Assembly (NCBI GenBank): GCA_021740645.1
Contig: JAIOZL010000027.1
Coordinates: 1-64,000 of the forward strand
Direction of reading: 5' to 3'
DNA length: 64,000 nucleotides
DNA from: Bacteroidales bacterium
GTDB taxonomy: Bacteria > Bacteroidota > Bacteroidia > Bacteroidales > JAADJA01
Shown here piece after piece: positions 1 to 9,010 of this stretch (positions are counted from its first letter, which is position 1; each line of letters starts with the position of its first letter). The notes beneath the pieces were generated by a model, which saw nothing but the letters and a program-made list of their open reading frames with translations, searched no databases and was not told the origin of the DNA. Position numbers and translations under genes: made by a program.

Positions 1-2
1 TG

Positions 3-395
3 CAGGTGAGTGAAAATGAAGGTACCCATGAGCTTTACCTTGAGGATAAACTGCTGAACGTGGTAAATCCAATCAGTAAGCAGGCTTATAGCTTTGAATT
101 TGTGCCCGATCAACCTGAACGATTCGTGTTGCATTTTGCACCAGTGGGAATAAATGATCAACAGGAATTTGAAAATCTACAGGTTTTTTCATCTGGAAAA
201 ATACTTTATGTGAAAGGCCAATCAAATGAATCAGACTATGAACTTTTTATACATGATGTGATGGGAAGACAGATTATGATGACAAAAGATGTGAGTCCTG
301 AAATAGAGTTGCCTCATGATTTCCGTACTGGCATATATATGGTAACAATTAGCAGTAGGAATTATATAACAACCCACAAATTATTACTGAAATAG
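3..395 (+). CDS. T9SS type A sorting domain protein, C-terminal part (5' end outside window)
   Basis: The reading frame is open to the left edge, so this is the tail of a larger exported protein. The last ~75 residues have the layout of a type A sorting domain: a beta-rich stretch with YELFIHDVMGRQ, then a FRTGIYMVTISS segment and a short basic end (HKLLLK). The region before it, with PERFVLHFAP, resembles the end of the large cargo protein encoded at 3747-8717 (PERFRLRFTD), so the two proteins probably share their C-terminal architecture. In this system the domain directs export across the outer membrane through the T9SS and is then usually cleaved. The N-terminal function cannot be seen. 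A GTG at 6 is only an internal codon. Confidence 0.85.
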   Translation, partial: QVSENEGTHELYLEDKLLNVVNPISKQAYSFEFVPDQPERFVLHFAPVGINDQQEFENLQVFSSGKILYVKGQSNESDYELFIHDVMGRQIMMTKDVSPEIELPHDFRTGIYMVTISSRNYITTHKLLLK

Positions 396-446
396 ATAGG
401 TTTTATATTTTATTACTTTAAATCATTTATTAAAATAAATCGAACG

Positions 447-677
447 ATGAAAACCATAAGAAAAATTTTAATTGCAGCTTGTTTAATATTGATCACATCC
501 GCTTTATCAGCACAAAACCCACCTCACCCAAATGGAGGCAGCAGCCCGGGTAGCGGAAACACACCCGTAGGAGGCGGGGCACCTGTAAGTGGCGGATTGA
601 TTGTTTTGCTCTCACTAGGACTTGGATACGGGGCGAGAAGAATCTACGATATACGAAGAAATGGTGTTGGTAAGTGA
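447..677 (+). CDS. Small exported Gly/Pro-rich protein with C-terminal membrane anchor
   Basis: The 76-residue product has a signal peptide (residues 1-22, ending SALSAQ), a Pro/Gly/Ser-rich linker, one hydrophobic segment (about 49-63) and a basic tail (RRIYDIRRN). The tripartite end, GG then hydrophobic helix then Arg/Lys-rich tail, resembles the short C-terminal sorting signals of small Bacteroidota proteins (PID-CTERM type), but the Pro-Ile-Asp core is replaced by APVSGG, so this assignment is tentative. It lies 51 nt downstream of a T9SS cargo gene and is followed by a hairpin terminator, so it may be the last gene of that transcript. Function unknown. Confidence 0.7.
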   Translation: MKTIRKILIAACLILITSALSAQNPPHPNGGSSPGSGNTPVGGGAPVSGGLIVLLSLGLGYGARRIYDIRRNGVGK

Positions 678-697
678 TGTAGTTCGATTCATTAGTG

Positions 698-730
698 ATA
701 AGGCAGTTCGGAAGGATTGCCTTATTTTTT
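698..730 (+). terminator. Rho-independent terminator
   Basis: An 8-bp perfect stem (ATAAGGCA, 698-705, with TGCCTTAT, 718-725) and 12-nt loop is followed by a run of T to 730. It lies between the small exported protein and the convergent acetyltransferase gene. Confidence 0.65.
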
Positions 731-1619
731 ATGACAATTCATAGGCCATTTCATATTGGCTTACCGTATACTCAAAGCCCGACTTCATCAAAAAAATATT
801 CAAAGAGGCATCATCGCTCGGAATATTCAGGATTTTTACTTCGTTAGTAACCGGATGCAGGGTGGCCATAAGGTATTCAAGCATAGCTGTGGCAATGCCT
901 TTTCGCCTATAATCCTTTTTTACCGCTAAAGACATGATCCAGTTCAGTGTAGGATAATAAACGATAACTCCCACAACTTGCCCATATGACCTGGCAATGT
1001 AAATATCTTTTTGATCTGAAATCCTTTGAATCGAATCCGGATGATTTTCCCATGATGGTTCATAATCTAAAAATTCTTTAAAATCAGAAATGTCTTTGTG
1101 TTCTGATTTGGTAATAAAAACAACAGATTGTATTTGTTTCGCCTGCGCAAATTGACCTGTTTTTATAACATAGCAATTTAATCCCCTCACTTTTCTGAAA
1201 CCTGTCTTTTCATATGCCTGAATGGCTGGTTTATTTTCCTGTAAGACTTCAAGATAAAATTTACGGACACCTGCATTTTTTACTTCTTTTTCAATGAACT
1301 CAAACATTTTACTTGCTAGTCCTTTTCCTCGGTAATCTTTTACCAGCCCTGTCATAATATCAAAGGCTGAAAGTTCACCCTTGAACATTCCTGTTCCTAC
1401 CACGGTAAAGCCTTTTAACTTGCCATCATCAAACACCCCGGCTGAAAGTGAAGGCCGGAAACCATTTTTAATGAAACGATTGGCCATGACATGAGGCGTC
1501 ATATAGCTCACGTCTACCTGGTAATCAGAAAATGCCGCAACAAAAGTGGCGTGAATGCTTTCTACTGAAGTGTTTTCAAGTGATTTAATGACCAAAGACA
1601 TAGGATTAAATTTATTCAT
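729..1619 (-). CDS. Tandem GNAT-family N-acetyltransferase
   Basis: About 296 residues with two GNAT folds in tandem. The N-terminal half carries the acetyl-CoA loop in VKDYRGKGLASKM followed by YEKTGFRKVRG; the C-terminal half repeats it as VKKDYRRKGIATAML and ends MKSGFEYTVSQYEMAYEL. I chose ATG 1619 rather than the longer open frame to 1736, because the extra residues only translate the end of the signal peptidase gene out of frame. ATG 1601 is an alternative. This start overlaps the upstream lepB-type gene by 8 nt, implying translational coupling. Substrate unknown. Confidence 0.8.
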   Translation of the reverse strand: MNKFNPMSLVIKSLENTSVESIHATFVAAFSDYQVDVSYMTPHVMANRFIKNGFRPSLSAGVFDDGKLKGFTVVGTGMFKGELSAFDIMTGLVKDYRGKGLASKMFEFIEKEVKNAGVRKFYLEVLQENKPAIQAYEKTGFRKVRGLNCYVIKTGQFAQAKQIQSVVFITKSEHKDISDFKEFLDYEPSWENHPDSIQRISDQKDIYIARSYGQVVGVIVYYPTLNWIMSLAVKKDYRRKGIATAMLEYLMATLHPVTNEVKILNIPSDDASLNIFLMKSGFEYTVSQYEMAYELS

Positions 1620-2226
1620 TTTTATAAATGGTAAAAAGGTATTTTCCGAATATATTGTTTCGGGGCACAAGCCCGAGGAAGCGGGAGTCGAGACTATTAC
1701 CCCTGTTATCGCCCAGAACAAAAAAATGATTATCACTAACCACCACGGGTCCGAAATCAGAAATGATATTTCGGGATTCAGTAAACGTGACTAAATGATT
1801 AAATCCCATTCCTGTTTCAAAGGCTACTATATCACCCAGTTCAGATTTAAAGGAATTAGAAAGGTTTTCTTTCACAATAACTTCATACTTCATGGCCTGG
1901 TTATTTATAAATACTTTATTCCTTCTGATCCGTATGGTATCGCCTGGCAGGCCAATGATCCGCTTAAGCCAAAAATCTCCATTATTCTTTTTTTTCAAAT
2001 AACAGAGTATCATATCTCCCCTGTCTGGGTTCCCACACGAAAATATTTTAGCACTTGAGAAGGGAAAAGTCAGGTCATAGGCTGATCGGTTAATAATCAC
2101 TTTATCGCCTTCCGAAAAGGTTGGCAGGTCAGAATTACCCATAACCATATAGGTCCGGAAATTCCCAATGAAAAAAACCAAGAGAAAAAAAAGAAATATA
2201 TAACCGATGTAATTTCGCCTGAACAT
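1612..2226 (-). CDS. lepB: Signal peptidase I (S26 family)
   Basis: A 204-residue inner-membrane peptidase that removes signal peptides from exported proteins. One N-terminal transmembrane helix (about 7-24) precedes box B, here NSDLPTF in place of the usual SxSMxPT, with the nucleophilic Ser retained and Met replaced by Asp-Leu. Box D is WLKRIIGLPGD with the general-base Lys, and box E is GDNRGNSLDSRFLGLV. It is shorter than the usual Bacteroidota LepB (300 residues or more), so it may be a secondary signal peptidase. The stop overlaps the start of the downstream acetyltransferase gene. Confidence 0.88.
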   Translation of the reverse strand: MFRRNYIGYIFLFFLLVFFIGNFRTYMVMGNSDLPTFSEGDKVIINRSAYDLTFPFSSAKIFSCGNPDRGDMILCYLKKKNNGDFWLKRIIGLPGDTIRIRRNKVFINNQAMKYEVIVKENLSNSFKSELGDIVAFETGMGFNHLVTFTESRNIISDFGPVVVSDNHFFVLGDNRGNSLDSRFLGLVPRNNIFGKYLFTIYKNE

Positions 2227-2374
2227 AAAATATTTTCTACATAGGTTCTAATTCTGTACCGATTTTTAGAAAGAATTAATTTTCAGATTATTATTGAGAT
2301 ATATACCTTTGGTATTTGTTAAAAAAATGTTCACATAAACACCTTTTGTTCGGAAGCGAACAAACATATGTACG

Positions 2375-2797
2375 ATGAAAAATACTTTTTATTTTAAAGA
2401 TACCGAATTGCCCGATGAATCCAAATTGTTTTCATTGTTTTTAACCACTGGATGGAATGAAAGCTATAAACTGGAAAAATCAGAAATGTTTACAGCCGTG
2501 AAAAATAGCTGGTATTATGTGTCGGCCTGTGATAAGGAAAAGCTAATTGGTTTCGGTCGCATCCTTTGTGATGGGATAGTCCATGCCCTCATTCTCGACC
2601 TGATCGTTCATCCCGATTACCAAAACCAGGGTATTGGTAAAACCATCTTGAATAAACTCGTTGACAAATGCAGGCAGCACCGAATCAGGGATATCCAACT
2701 TTATAGTGTAAAAGGGAAAGATGGGTTTTATCGCAAGATGGGATTTAAAGAAAGGCCGGAAGGGGAACCGGGAATGGAGATTAAATTATTTCAATAA
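2375..2797 (+). CDS. GNAT-family N-acetyltransferase
   Basis: A 140-residue single-domain acetyltransferase. The acetyl-CoA binding signature is DLIVHPDYQNQGIGKTIL (about 73-90), followed by YSVKGKDGFYRKMGFKER near the end, typical of small-molecule GNATs. A TACCTTTG box (2304-2311) about 60 nt upstream fits the Bacteroidota -7 promoter consensus. The stop codon is embedded in the palindrome that follows. Substrate unknown. Confidence 0.82.
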   Translation: MKNTFYFKDTELPDESKLFSLFLTTGWNESYKLEKSEMFTAVKNSWYYVSACDKEKLIGFGRILCDGIVHALILDLIVHPDYQNQGIGKTILNKLVDKCRQHRIRDIQLYSVKGKDGFYRKMGFKERPEGEPGMEIKLFQ

Positions 2798-2831
2798 GAC
2801 CTGACAGGTTTTATAAACCTGTCAGGTCTTA
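2795..2831 (+). terminator. 17-bp perfect palindrome, terminator
   Basis: TAAGACCTGACAGGTTT (2795-2811) is the exact reverse complement of 2815-2831, with a 3-nt loop, followed by a T-rich tail. It begins inside the stop codon of the acetyltransferase gene. The same GACCTGAC core appears imperfectly in the recQ terminator at 20530. Confidence 0.7.
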
Positions 2832-2883
2832 TATTTATTTCTTTTCTACTTTTATCCTCCAATAATAGAAATACCTGGTTAAG

Positions 2884-3312
2884 ATGAAAAAAACGGTCAA
2901 TAAAAGCATATCCTATTTCGATTCCGGCTACGGCTGCGCCGAAGCGGTATTAATGGCCGCAGCAGAATACAAAAACATTCGTTCTGAACTGATCCCCAGA
3001 ATTGCCACAGGGCTGTGCGGAGGTATGGGAAAAACCAATGGCATGTGTGGTGCGGTATCAGGGGCAGTTTTGGCTATTAGCATGATCCATGGAAGGAACA
3101 AAGCTGAAGATTCGCGAGAAGCCCTAAATGCAAGGGTACAGACTTTTGTCCATGCTTTCCAGGATAAGTTTGGATCCATAGGGTGCACCGGTTTAACACA
3201 TTGCGATTTAAGTACAGATGATGGCCAAAAAAAATTTGAAGCCTTAAATATGCATGAAAAATGTTCCGGATTTGTGGGTGAAGCAACCAGGTTAGTAATA
3301 AAATTACTCTGA
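2884..3312 (+). CDS. C_GCAxxG_C_C family redox-type protein
   Basis: A 142-residue soluble protein of the C_GCAxxG_C_C family, recognised by its spaced cysteines: GYGCAEAVL near residue 19, TGLCGGMGKTNGMCGAVSGA (about 43-62), GCTGLTHCDLS (about 100-110) and a final KCSGFV. The family is thought to bind a metal or act in redox chemistry, but its reaction is not established. It ends in UGA as a normal stop. The downstream gene starts 7 nt later, so the two are probably cotranscribed. Confidence 0.85.
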   Translation: MKKTVNKSISYFDSGYGCAEAVLMAAAEYKNIRSELIPRIATGLCGGMGKTNGMCGAVSGAVLAISMIHGRNKAEDSREALNARVQTFVHAFQDKFGSIGCTGLTHCDLSTDDGQKKFEALNMHEKCSGFVGEATRLVIKLL

Positions 3313-3319
3313 AAGGTAT

Positions 3320-3709
3320 ATGTCACTATTACTGTTCTATACGCTTTCCTGGTTTGGCCTTATGGCCATTGCCATCTTAAACGGTATGTTTCGGGTAATG
3401 ACCTATGGCCGGTTTATGCCTGAGATCAGGGGTCATCAGCTCTCCACCTTGACAGGAATTGCCCTGACAGGATTTTTTGTTTGGAAATTCAATTTGTATT
3501 ATCCGATTACCTCCATCAGAGAATCATGGCTAATAGGACTTATCTGGCTGGTGATGACCATCCTCTTTGAATTTGGCTTTGGACATTACGTTATGCACCG
3601 AAGCTGGGAATTCCTCCTTCGGGACTACCGTCTGGATAAGGGCAGGATTTGGAGTATATTTTTAATTTGGATACTACTTGCTCCCTACATTATTCACCAC
3701 TATTTCTGA
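3320..3709 (+). CDS. Hypothetical four-helix membrane protein
   Basis: A 129-residue integral membrane protein with about four transmembrane helices (roughly residues 4-22, 43-60, 70-90 and 110-127). A conserved-looking FGFGHYVMHRSWEFLLRDY stretch sits between helices 3 and 4 and has two His residues that could face the membrane surface. I do not recognise the family. It is 7 nt downstream of the C_GCAxxG_C_C gene and shares its strand, suggesting a two-gene operon. Confidence 0.7.
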   Translation: MSLLLFYTLSWFGLMAIAILNGMFRVMTYGRFMPEIRGHQLSTLTGIALTGFFVWKFNLYYPITSIRESWLIGLIWLVMTILFEFGFGHYVMHRSWEFLLRDYRLDKGRIWSIFLIWILLAPYIIHHYF

Positions 3710-3727
3710 TCATTTCTTAAGAAATAG
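3700..3727. terminator. Possible bidirectional terminator between convergent genes
   Basis: CTATTTCT (3700-3707) pairs with AGAAATAG (3720-3727), with an inner ATTTCTTAAGAAAT palindrome. It is AT-rich and lies between two convergent stop codons. Weak evidence. Confidence 0.4.
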
Positions 3728-3746
3728 TTTCTAGCTCTGAATTACT

Positions 3747-6700
3747 TTATCGGATCAAAACCTTCCTGGTGGTAACCATTCCTGGAGATTTAACTTCAGC
3801 AAGATAAAAACCTGTTCCATGGCTGATTTCAATTTTATTGAGTGTTTGTTTCTCTAAATTAAAATAACCGACTTTTTGTCCCAATATAGAATATACAGTA
3901 AGATTATAATCGGTTTGGTCATCAGGAATATTCACATAAATAAAATTAGCATAAGCATAAATTTGAACTTGATCCATAATGTAGGTCCCTAAACCAGTAA
4001 TTTCATCTGTAAACCTCAGCCTGAATCGTTCGGGATCATCAGAAGGTGAAGCTTCAAACGAATAGACCGGATCCTCTTTCAAATTAACTGCATATCCTGT
4101 CAGCAAGTCTTCCAGCAATACCATTTCAAATTCATCAAAATTCTCAATTTGTGCAGCAGTGATGGAATATGAGTTTGCCACCCCAGCCTTAAATCCAACA
4201 GGAATTATTGTATTGATATTTATTTCAGGAATTACATCAACACTTAATTCATTCATGGCTGTGATAATATAAATTTGAGGAGATTCTTCAATACCATAAA
4301 GTTTGTAGGCATCATATTCTGAATCAAAGTTAAAGCTTGAATTTTCATTCACCTCAATTATCATTTCATCCGAATCTCCATTTCCGTCTGCTTTAAGGCT
4401 TATGTACTGAACCTCACTTTTCGTTTTCAAATTAGGACTGGAAGAGTGAACCCTGGCAGCATTGGGAATAGTAAGTACCGGACTGGTATTATTGGCTTTA
4501 ATGAAAAACGATTGCATGGATTGAATGTATTGTGACCCCCCATTGGTACCCAATCCGGCACCTCCAAGCAAACTCGGGTTGTAGGTTGCGTATTGTGTTC
4601 CTGTCCATATGTAAATTGAATTATCCAGATTCGTTCTTACATACCCCAAAACAGGATTATTTATTGTTCCCCAGTCAATAGCAGAAGGATAGGGATTGCC
4701 AACGAGGTTCCAACCTTCATTTGTCCCAATTCCTCCTCCGTTTATATCAGTAGCTGTAAGTGTTGGCGAGATATCACCAACATTTAATGCGCCCCCTGAA
4801 TAATTTACAATTGGATTCCCAATGGTCGACCAAATTTCAAATCCTTTACCGGGAGTCAGGGCCTGAGTTGTGGAAGTTACATAATTCCATACATAGTTAG
4901 CTTCATCCCATTCCTTTAAGTATATACCAAGGAATGTGCTTGATAACGCATTAGCCATGGGTGATGAAATAAAATGCCAACGTCCGTCGGTATAATAACT
5001 CTGCATGGTACTGCCACCTGATACACTAAAAGAACCTTTATCAATGAACGAGGCTTTACCCGTTGCATCACCCTCCAAAGTCATGTTGCCTAAAACGTTA
5101 ATACTATTTCCTGAAGCATTGGTAAAAAAGGCCCCTGGTGCCACTGTAAGGTCATTATTTACAGTTAGGATACCATCTGTTGTAACTGTTGCATTTGTTT
5201 TATTAATATCAAGATCATAAAATGATAATGGATTTGAAGTTACATAGGAATAGTAAACGGTACCGTTGAATGTATATCCATTCCAACTGCCATTTCCAGG
5301 GATAACATTCGAGGCCATATCTCCTGTGTTAATTGTTAAGTCTGCATTTCCATAAGAATTTGATCCTCCAGTAAACCACATATATCCATTGGAACCTGAA
5401 TAGCAATTAATATAAAAACCATAAGTTGATCCTGATGGTATTGTTATAGATGCACCCGGATTTATGATTGTCGGTGTCCATGCTCCCTGACCGGTGATTG
5501 TTTGGGTAGTCCCAAGTTGTGTCCAGGCCCCGGAACTGGAAGTAAAACCAATATAACTTCCCGATTTATACCATACTTCAACATTAACAGTACCTGTGGT
5601 ATTACAATGAAAATCACAACTATTTATAGTTACACTTTTCCCTCCGGAAGCCACCACATCAAAGTATGCACCCGGATATACCCAACCCGATCCTACAAAT
5701 GCCGTAGTTGCCTGACTGCTGGTATTGGTTTGATTTCCACTTATGGAAGCATTGGTATTTCCATCCATTAAAACCACCGAATTCCCTGGAGTAAAAGTTC
5801 CATAATTGATAAAATCACCAGCAACTTTCAGTTTTACATTTGAGTTGCAGCTTACCATTTTACCAGCTGGTATTGTAAAATTACCTAAAACGTTAAATTC
5901 GGCATTGCCATTCAGAAGTAAGGTGCCGCAATCAGTTCCCACATTAAAGTTTCCGGTATATACGGGCCAGTTCATCGAACCGGGATTTATGGTGACGCCT
6001 GTTATACTGGTTGGAACTAAATGATTGTGCCAGTTGGTTCCCGTTGACCAGCTACCATCGGTGGTTCCTGTCCACAAACCGGGCGTACCCATGTGAATAT
6101 ACGCTGACTTTACGTGTGAATCAACTCCAAAAGCATTGCTAGTGGATAGGGTTACTGTATAGGCTCCGGGATTGTTAAATACTACCAGCGGATTTTGAGA
6201 AAAGGAATTTGTACCCCCTACAAAGGTAACTGTTGCAGGACTAAAACTCCACGACCAACCAATTGGGCTGTTGGTAGAAAGGTCTGTAAAGCCAACTGTG
6301 GTCATTGAATTGGAAGGCATCGTATTGTTTGCAGTAAAATCAACTAACGGTAGAGAGGATTCCCATAACCCTCTTCCAAAGGTGCCAACCCTTAACCGGC
6401 TGTTTGAAGGTGTATTGCTATCATAGTAAATATCCATTTCGGTACACATTACATTGGGTAATCCGGTTTTAAATGCGATCCAGTTGGCTGCACCATATTT
6501 AACCCATACGCCTTGTGTCATGGCAACATAGAGTTCATCCTTACTTGAATTGAGCTTGTTTTGTACAATTGACATGGCAGGCAACTGTGGCAATCCGCTT
6601 GAAATGTTTGTCCAGGTTGTTCCTCCATTTGTTGTTTGGTAAACCGCATCTGTATTAAACCCGCCAATAGTGACCCATACTGTATTTGGGTCATTATTTT

Positions 6701-8717
6701 TAACTGTTACATAAGTTATGTTTCCGTTTGATACAGGCAACCCACTGGTAATATCTGACCATAAAGTTCCACCATTAGTTGTTTTAAAAATAGCAGTTAG
6801 TGTAGCTGCATAAATATAGCTTGAGTTCGAAGGTGCAACTGCAATGGACCTAATGGTTGACCCTGCCCAGGTCGTTAGTTTGGTCCAGCTGTTACCCTGA
6901 TCCGTTGATTTAAATACGTCCTGATAACCAACGTAAATGGTATTGCTGTTGTTAGGGTCCAAAATAAATGGTGTAACCCATGTGCCACTTCCCGTAAGAC
7001 CTGTTGTAATATCAGAGTTAGAGGCCCATTGGTTAGTAGTTCTTCGGATGGCTCCATTTGGATACTCACCATATTGGGTGTTTATATCTGAAGGATCGAT
7101 CAAACACTCCATACCGTCACCACCCAAAACGCCATCCATCACCCAGGAACCTGCTGAATAAAAGTGCGTGCCATTATCCTGCAATCCAATAATAATATCA
7201 TTAGCAGATTGTGCGGCCTGTCCAATTCGGTAAATTTGGTTGATGGTTAATGTGTTAGAAAGGTCTGTCCAGTTTGATCCATAATCGGTAGATTTATATA
7301 TCCCACCATCATTTCCCAGGAAAATGTTTGATGTTCCAGGCTGAAACTCACAACAATGCTGATCGGCATGAACTATATTTACGTTTCCTCCGCAGGTTGT
7401 TGACCAATGTGATTTAATGGTTGGTGTATAGGGTGAGGATCCTGAAAAGTCGATTCGCCAAACATTGATACCTCCTACATATACATCATTGGCATTTGAA
7501 GGATTGGCAGTAATAAACACATCATAGGTACCCTGGCCTGTAGTAGTACTTGGGGTACAATTATAGCCCAACAGGTTGTTTCCCGCCACACTGCCATCAA
7601 TTACTTTTGTGTAGCTAACGCCTGAGTTGGTCGACCTGTAAATAGCTTCTAATCCTCCACCTCCATTTACGGTAAGAGCATAAACATAGCTTGAGTTATT
7701 TGCTGATACAGCCAATTCCGTTCTACTGCTCGCACTTCCAACCAGGGTATACGTTGACCATGACCAGGTACCAGATTTTGTGAAGGTAAGGATGTATTTC
7801 CCATTTATAAATGCACCATAAAATACTGTTGTACTTCCCGGACGATACTCAAGGTCGGTGCAGACATTGGTAGTGATCTGTGTCCATGAAGACCCTGCAT
7901 TTGTGGTTTCATAAATTCCGTTTCCTGTTGCTGCAATTAAATTGTTGTCGTTGGTTGGATTGATCAGCAGATCGTAAACAACAATTTTCTGGCTGGGTGT
8001 AAATGAGAGGCTACTGGTCCATGTTGCTCCGCCATCAGTCGATTTCAGGACTCCGACTCCTTCATTGTCATGTGTGTTTCCTCCCCCCAATGACCAGGCG
8101 CTTCCCCCGTCGCGGTCACCGGTTCCAATATAAATCGTGTTGGAGGTGGTATAATTGGAGGTAACAGCTATGGCACTTATACCAAGCTCAGAATTGTTAT
8201 CTGTTAGCACCGTCCAGTTTACACCTCCATCTGCAGATTTCCATAATCCTCCTGAAGGGGCTCCAAGCCAAAAGGTATTCGTGTTTGAAGGATGAAAGGC
8301 AATACAATTTACACGGCCGATACCCTGGTAGCCACCATTAGTTGCATTGTACCCTATATTGGTCCAATTACCCGAAATGGATTTACCTGCATCCGGATAG
8401 TTTTTGTAATAAATATCCATTTGTTCAACAGTTGAAGTTGAAGGAAAATTTCCATCTCCATCAATGCGGGTTTCTGCAAGCCACTCCCATCGCTTAAATT
8501 GCTTCCATCCCGGAGCTTTGATGGCCTCTCCATTCACCTCGTAATACCCATTCTTCACATCAAAGGGTTCCCAGTAGTCGTAAAATGCTTTTTGGTAATC
8601 ATTAAATTTTAACTCATTATTTTGGAGTTTTTGTTTATCCAAATTATCCGTCCAGTTTTGTGCTTTAACAATGAATGCTGCAGATACTAATAATAAGGAA
8701 AGTACCAGTTTTTTCAT
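3747..8717 (-). CDS. Very large T9SS cargo with BNR/sortilin-like repeats and PKD domain
   Basis: About 1,656 residues from ATG 8717 (signal peptide MKKLVLSLLLVSAAFIVKAQ). The open frame to 8783 adds residues ahead of the signal peptide and was not used. Residues ~110-800 contain many BNR/VPS10-like beta-propeller blades recognisable as STDGGATWT, TTNGGTTWTN and KSTDQGNSWTKL. A PKD-like domain follows (TVGFTDLSTNSPIGWSWSF, about 815-880), then a GxWstgtNWhn module, a long beta-rich region and a C-terminal type A sorting domain (TVYSILGQKVGYF, GTGFYLAEVKSPG). Beta-propellers of this sort are found in surface glycan-binding or adhesive proteins; the ligand is unknown. Predicted to be cell-surface or secreted. 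Confidence 0.85.
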   Translation of the reverse strand: MKKLVLSLLLVSAAFIVKAQNWTDNLDKQKLQNNELKFNDYQKAFYDYWEPFDVKNGYYEVNGEAIKAPGWKQFKRWEWLAETRIDGDGNFPSTSTVEQMDIYYKNYPDAGKSISGNWTNIGYNATNGGYQGIGRVNCIAFHPSNTNTFWLGAPSGGLWKSADGGVNWTVLTDNNSELGISAIAVTSNYTTSNTIYIGTGDRDGGSAWSLGGGNTHDNEGVGVLKSTDGGATWTSSLSFTPSQKIVVYDLLINPTNDNNLIAATGNGIYETTNAGSSWTQITTNVCTDLEYRPGSTTVFYGAFINGKYILTFTKSGTWSWSTYTLVGSASSRTELAVSANNSSYVYALTVNGGGGLEAIYRSTNSGVSYTKVIDGSVAGNNLLGYNCTPSTTTGQGTYDVFITANPSNANDVYVGGINVWRIDFSGSSPYTPTIKSHWSTTCGGNVNIVHADQHCCEFQPGTSNIFLGNDGGIYKSTDYGSNWTDLSNTLTINQIYRIGQAAQSANDIIIGLQDNGTHFYSAGSWVMDGVLGGDGMECLIDPSDINTQYGEYPNGAIRRTTNQWASNSDITTGLTGSGTWVTPFILDPNNSNTIYVGYQDVFKSTDQGNSWTKLTTWAGSTIRSIAVAPSNSSYIYAATLTAIFKTTNGGTLWSDITSGLPVSNGNITYVTVKNNDPNTVWVTIGGFNTDAVYQTTNGGTTWTNISSGLPQLPAMSIVQNKLNSSKDELYVAMTQGVWVKYGAANWIAFKTGLPNVMCTEMDIYYDSNTPSNSRLRVGTFGRGLWESSLPLVDFTANNTMPSNSMTTVGFTDLSTNSPIGWSWSFSPATVTFVGGTNSFSQNPLVVFNNPGAYTVTLSTSNAFGVDSHVKSAYIHMGTPGLWTGTTDGSWSTGTNWHNHLVPTSITGVTINPGSMNWPVYTGNFNVGTDCGTLLLNGNAEFNVLGNFTIPAGKMVSCNSNVKLKVAGDFINYGTFTPGNSVVLMDGNTNASISGNQTNTSSQATTAFVGSGWVYPGAYFDVVASGGKSVTINSCDFHCNTTGTVNVEVWYKSGSYIGFTSSSGAWTQLGTTQTITGQGAWTPTIINPGASITIPSGSTYGFYINCYSGSNGYMWFTGGSNSYGNADLTINTGDMASNVIPGNGSWNGYTFNGTVYYSYVTSNPLSFYDLDINKTNATVTTDGILTVNNDLTVAPGAFFTNASGNSINVLGNMTLEGDATGKASFIDKGSFSVSGGSTMQSYYTDGRWHFISSPMANALSSTFLGIYLKEWDEANYVWNYVTSTTQALTPGKGFEIWSTIGNPIVNYSGGALNVGDISPTLTATDINGGGIGTNEGWNLVGNPYPSAIDWGTINNPVLGYVRTNLDNSIYIWTGTQYATYNPSLLGGAGLGTNGGSQYIQSMQSFFIKANNTSPVLTIPNAARVHSSSPNLKTKSEVQYISLKADGNGDSDEMIIEVNENSSFNFDSEYDAYKLYGIEESPQIYIITAMNELSVDVIPEININTIIPVGFKAGVANSYSITAAQIENFDEFEMVLLEDLLTGYAVNLKEDPVYSFEASPSDDPERFRLRFTDEITGLGTYIMDQVQIYAYANFIYVNIPDDQTDYNLTVYSILGQKVGYFNLEKQTLNKIEISHGTGFYLAEVKSPGMVTTRKVLIR

Positions 8718-9010
8718 GATATTGGCTTTATTTAATACTTTATGTGATTTTAATTTCAAGGTGATTTTTTTCGATTGGAGCAAGATCAGTATTTCTTGAT
8801 ATACTTTGTTAATTTAATAACAAACTTACAAAAATATTATTTGCTTTTAAAAAAAAATATGAGATTAATTATTGATAATTCTGAAAAATACAGATTAAAT
8901 TATCTATCAATTAGAAGCACTCTAAAGAGAAGAATTAGCCTTCATAGATTCGATTTTTGCAACGACTATAATTATAAATTGTCATTGAAGGTTACACAAC
9001 AATTATCAAT

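Noticed and set aside
1620-1736. N-terminal extension of the tandem acetyltransferase
   Set aside because: These codons are the signal peptidase 3' end read in another frame; the GNAT fold begins after ATG 1619.
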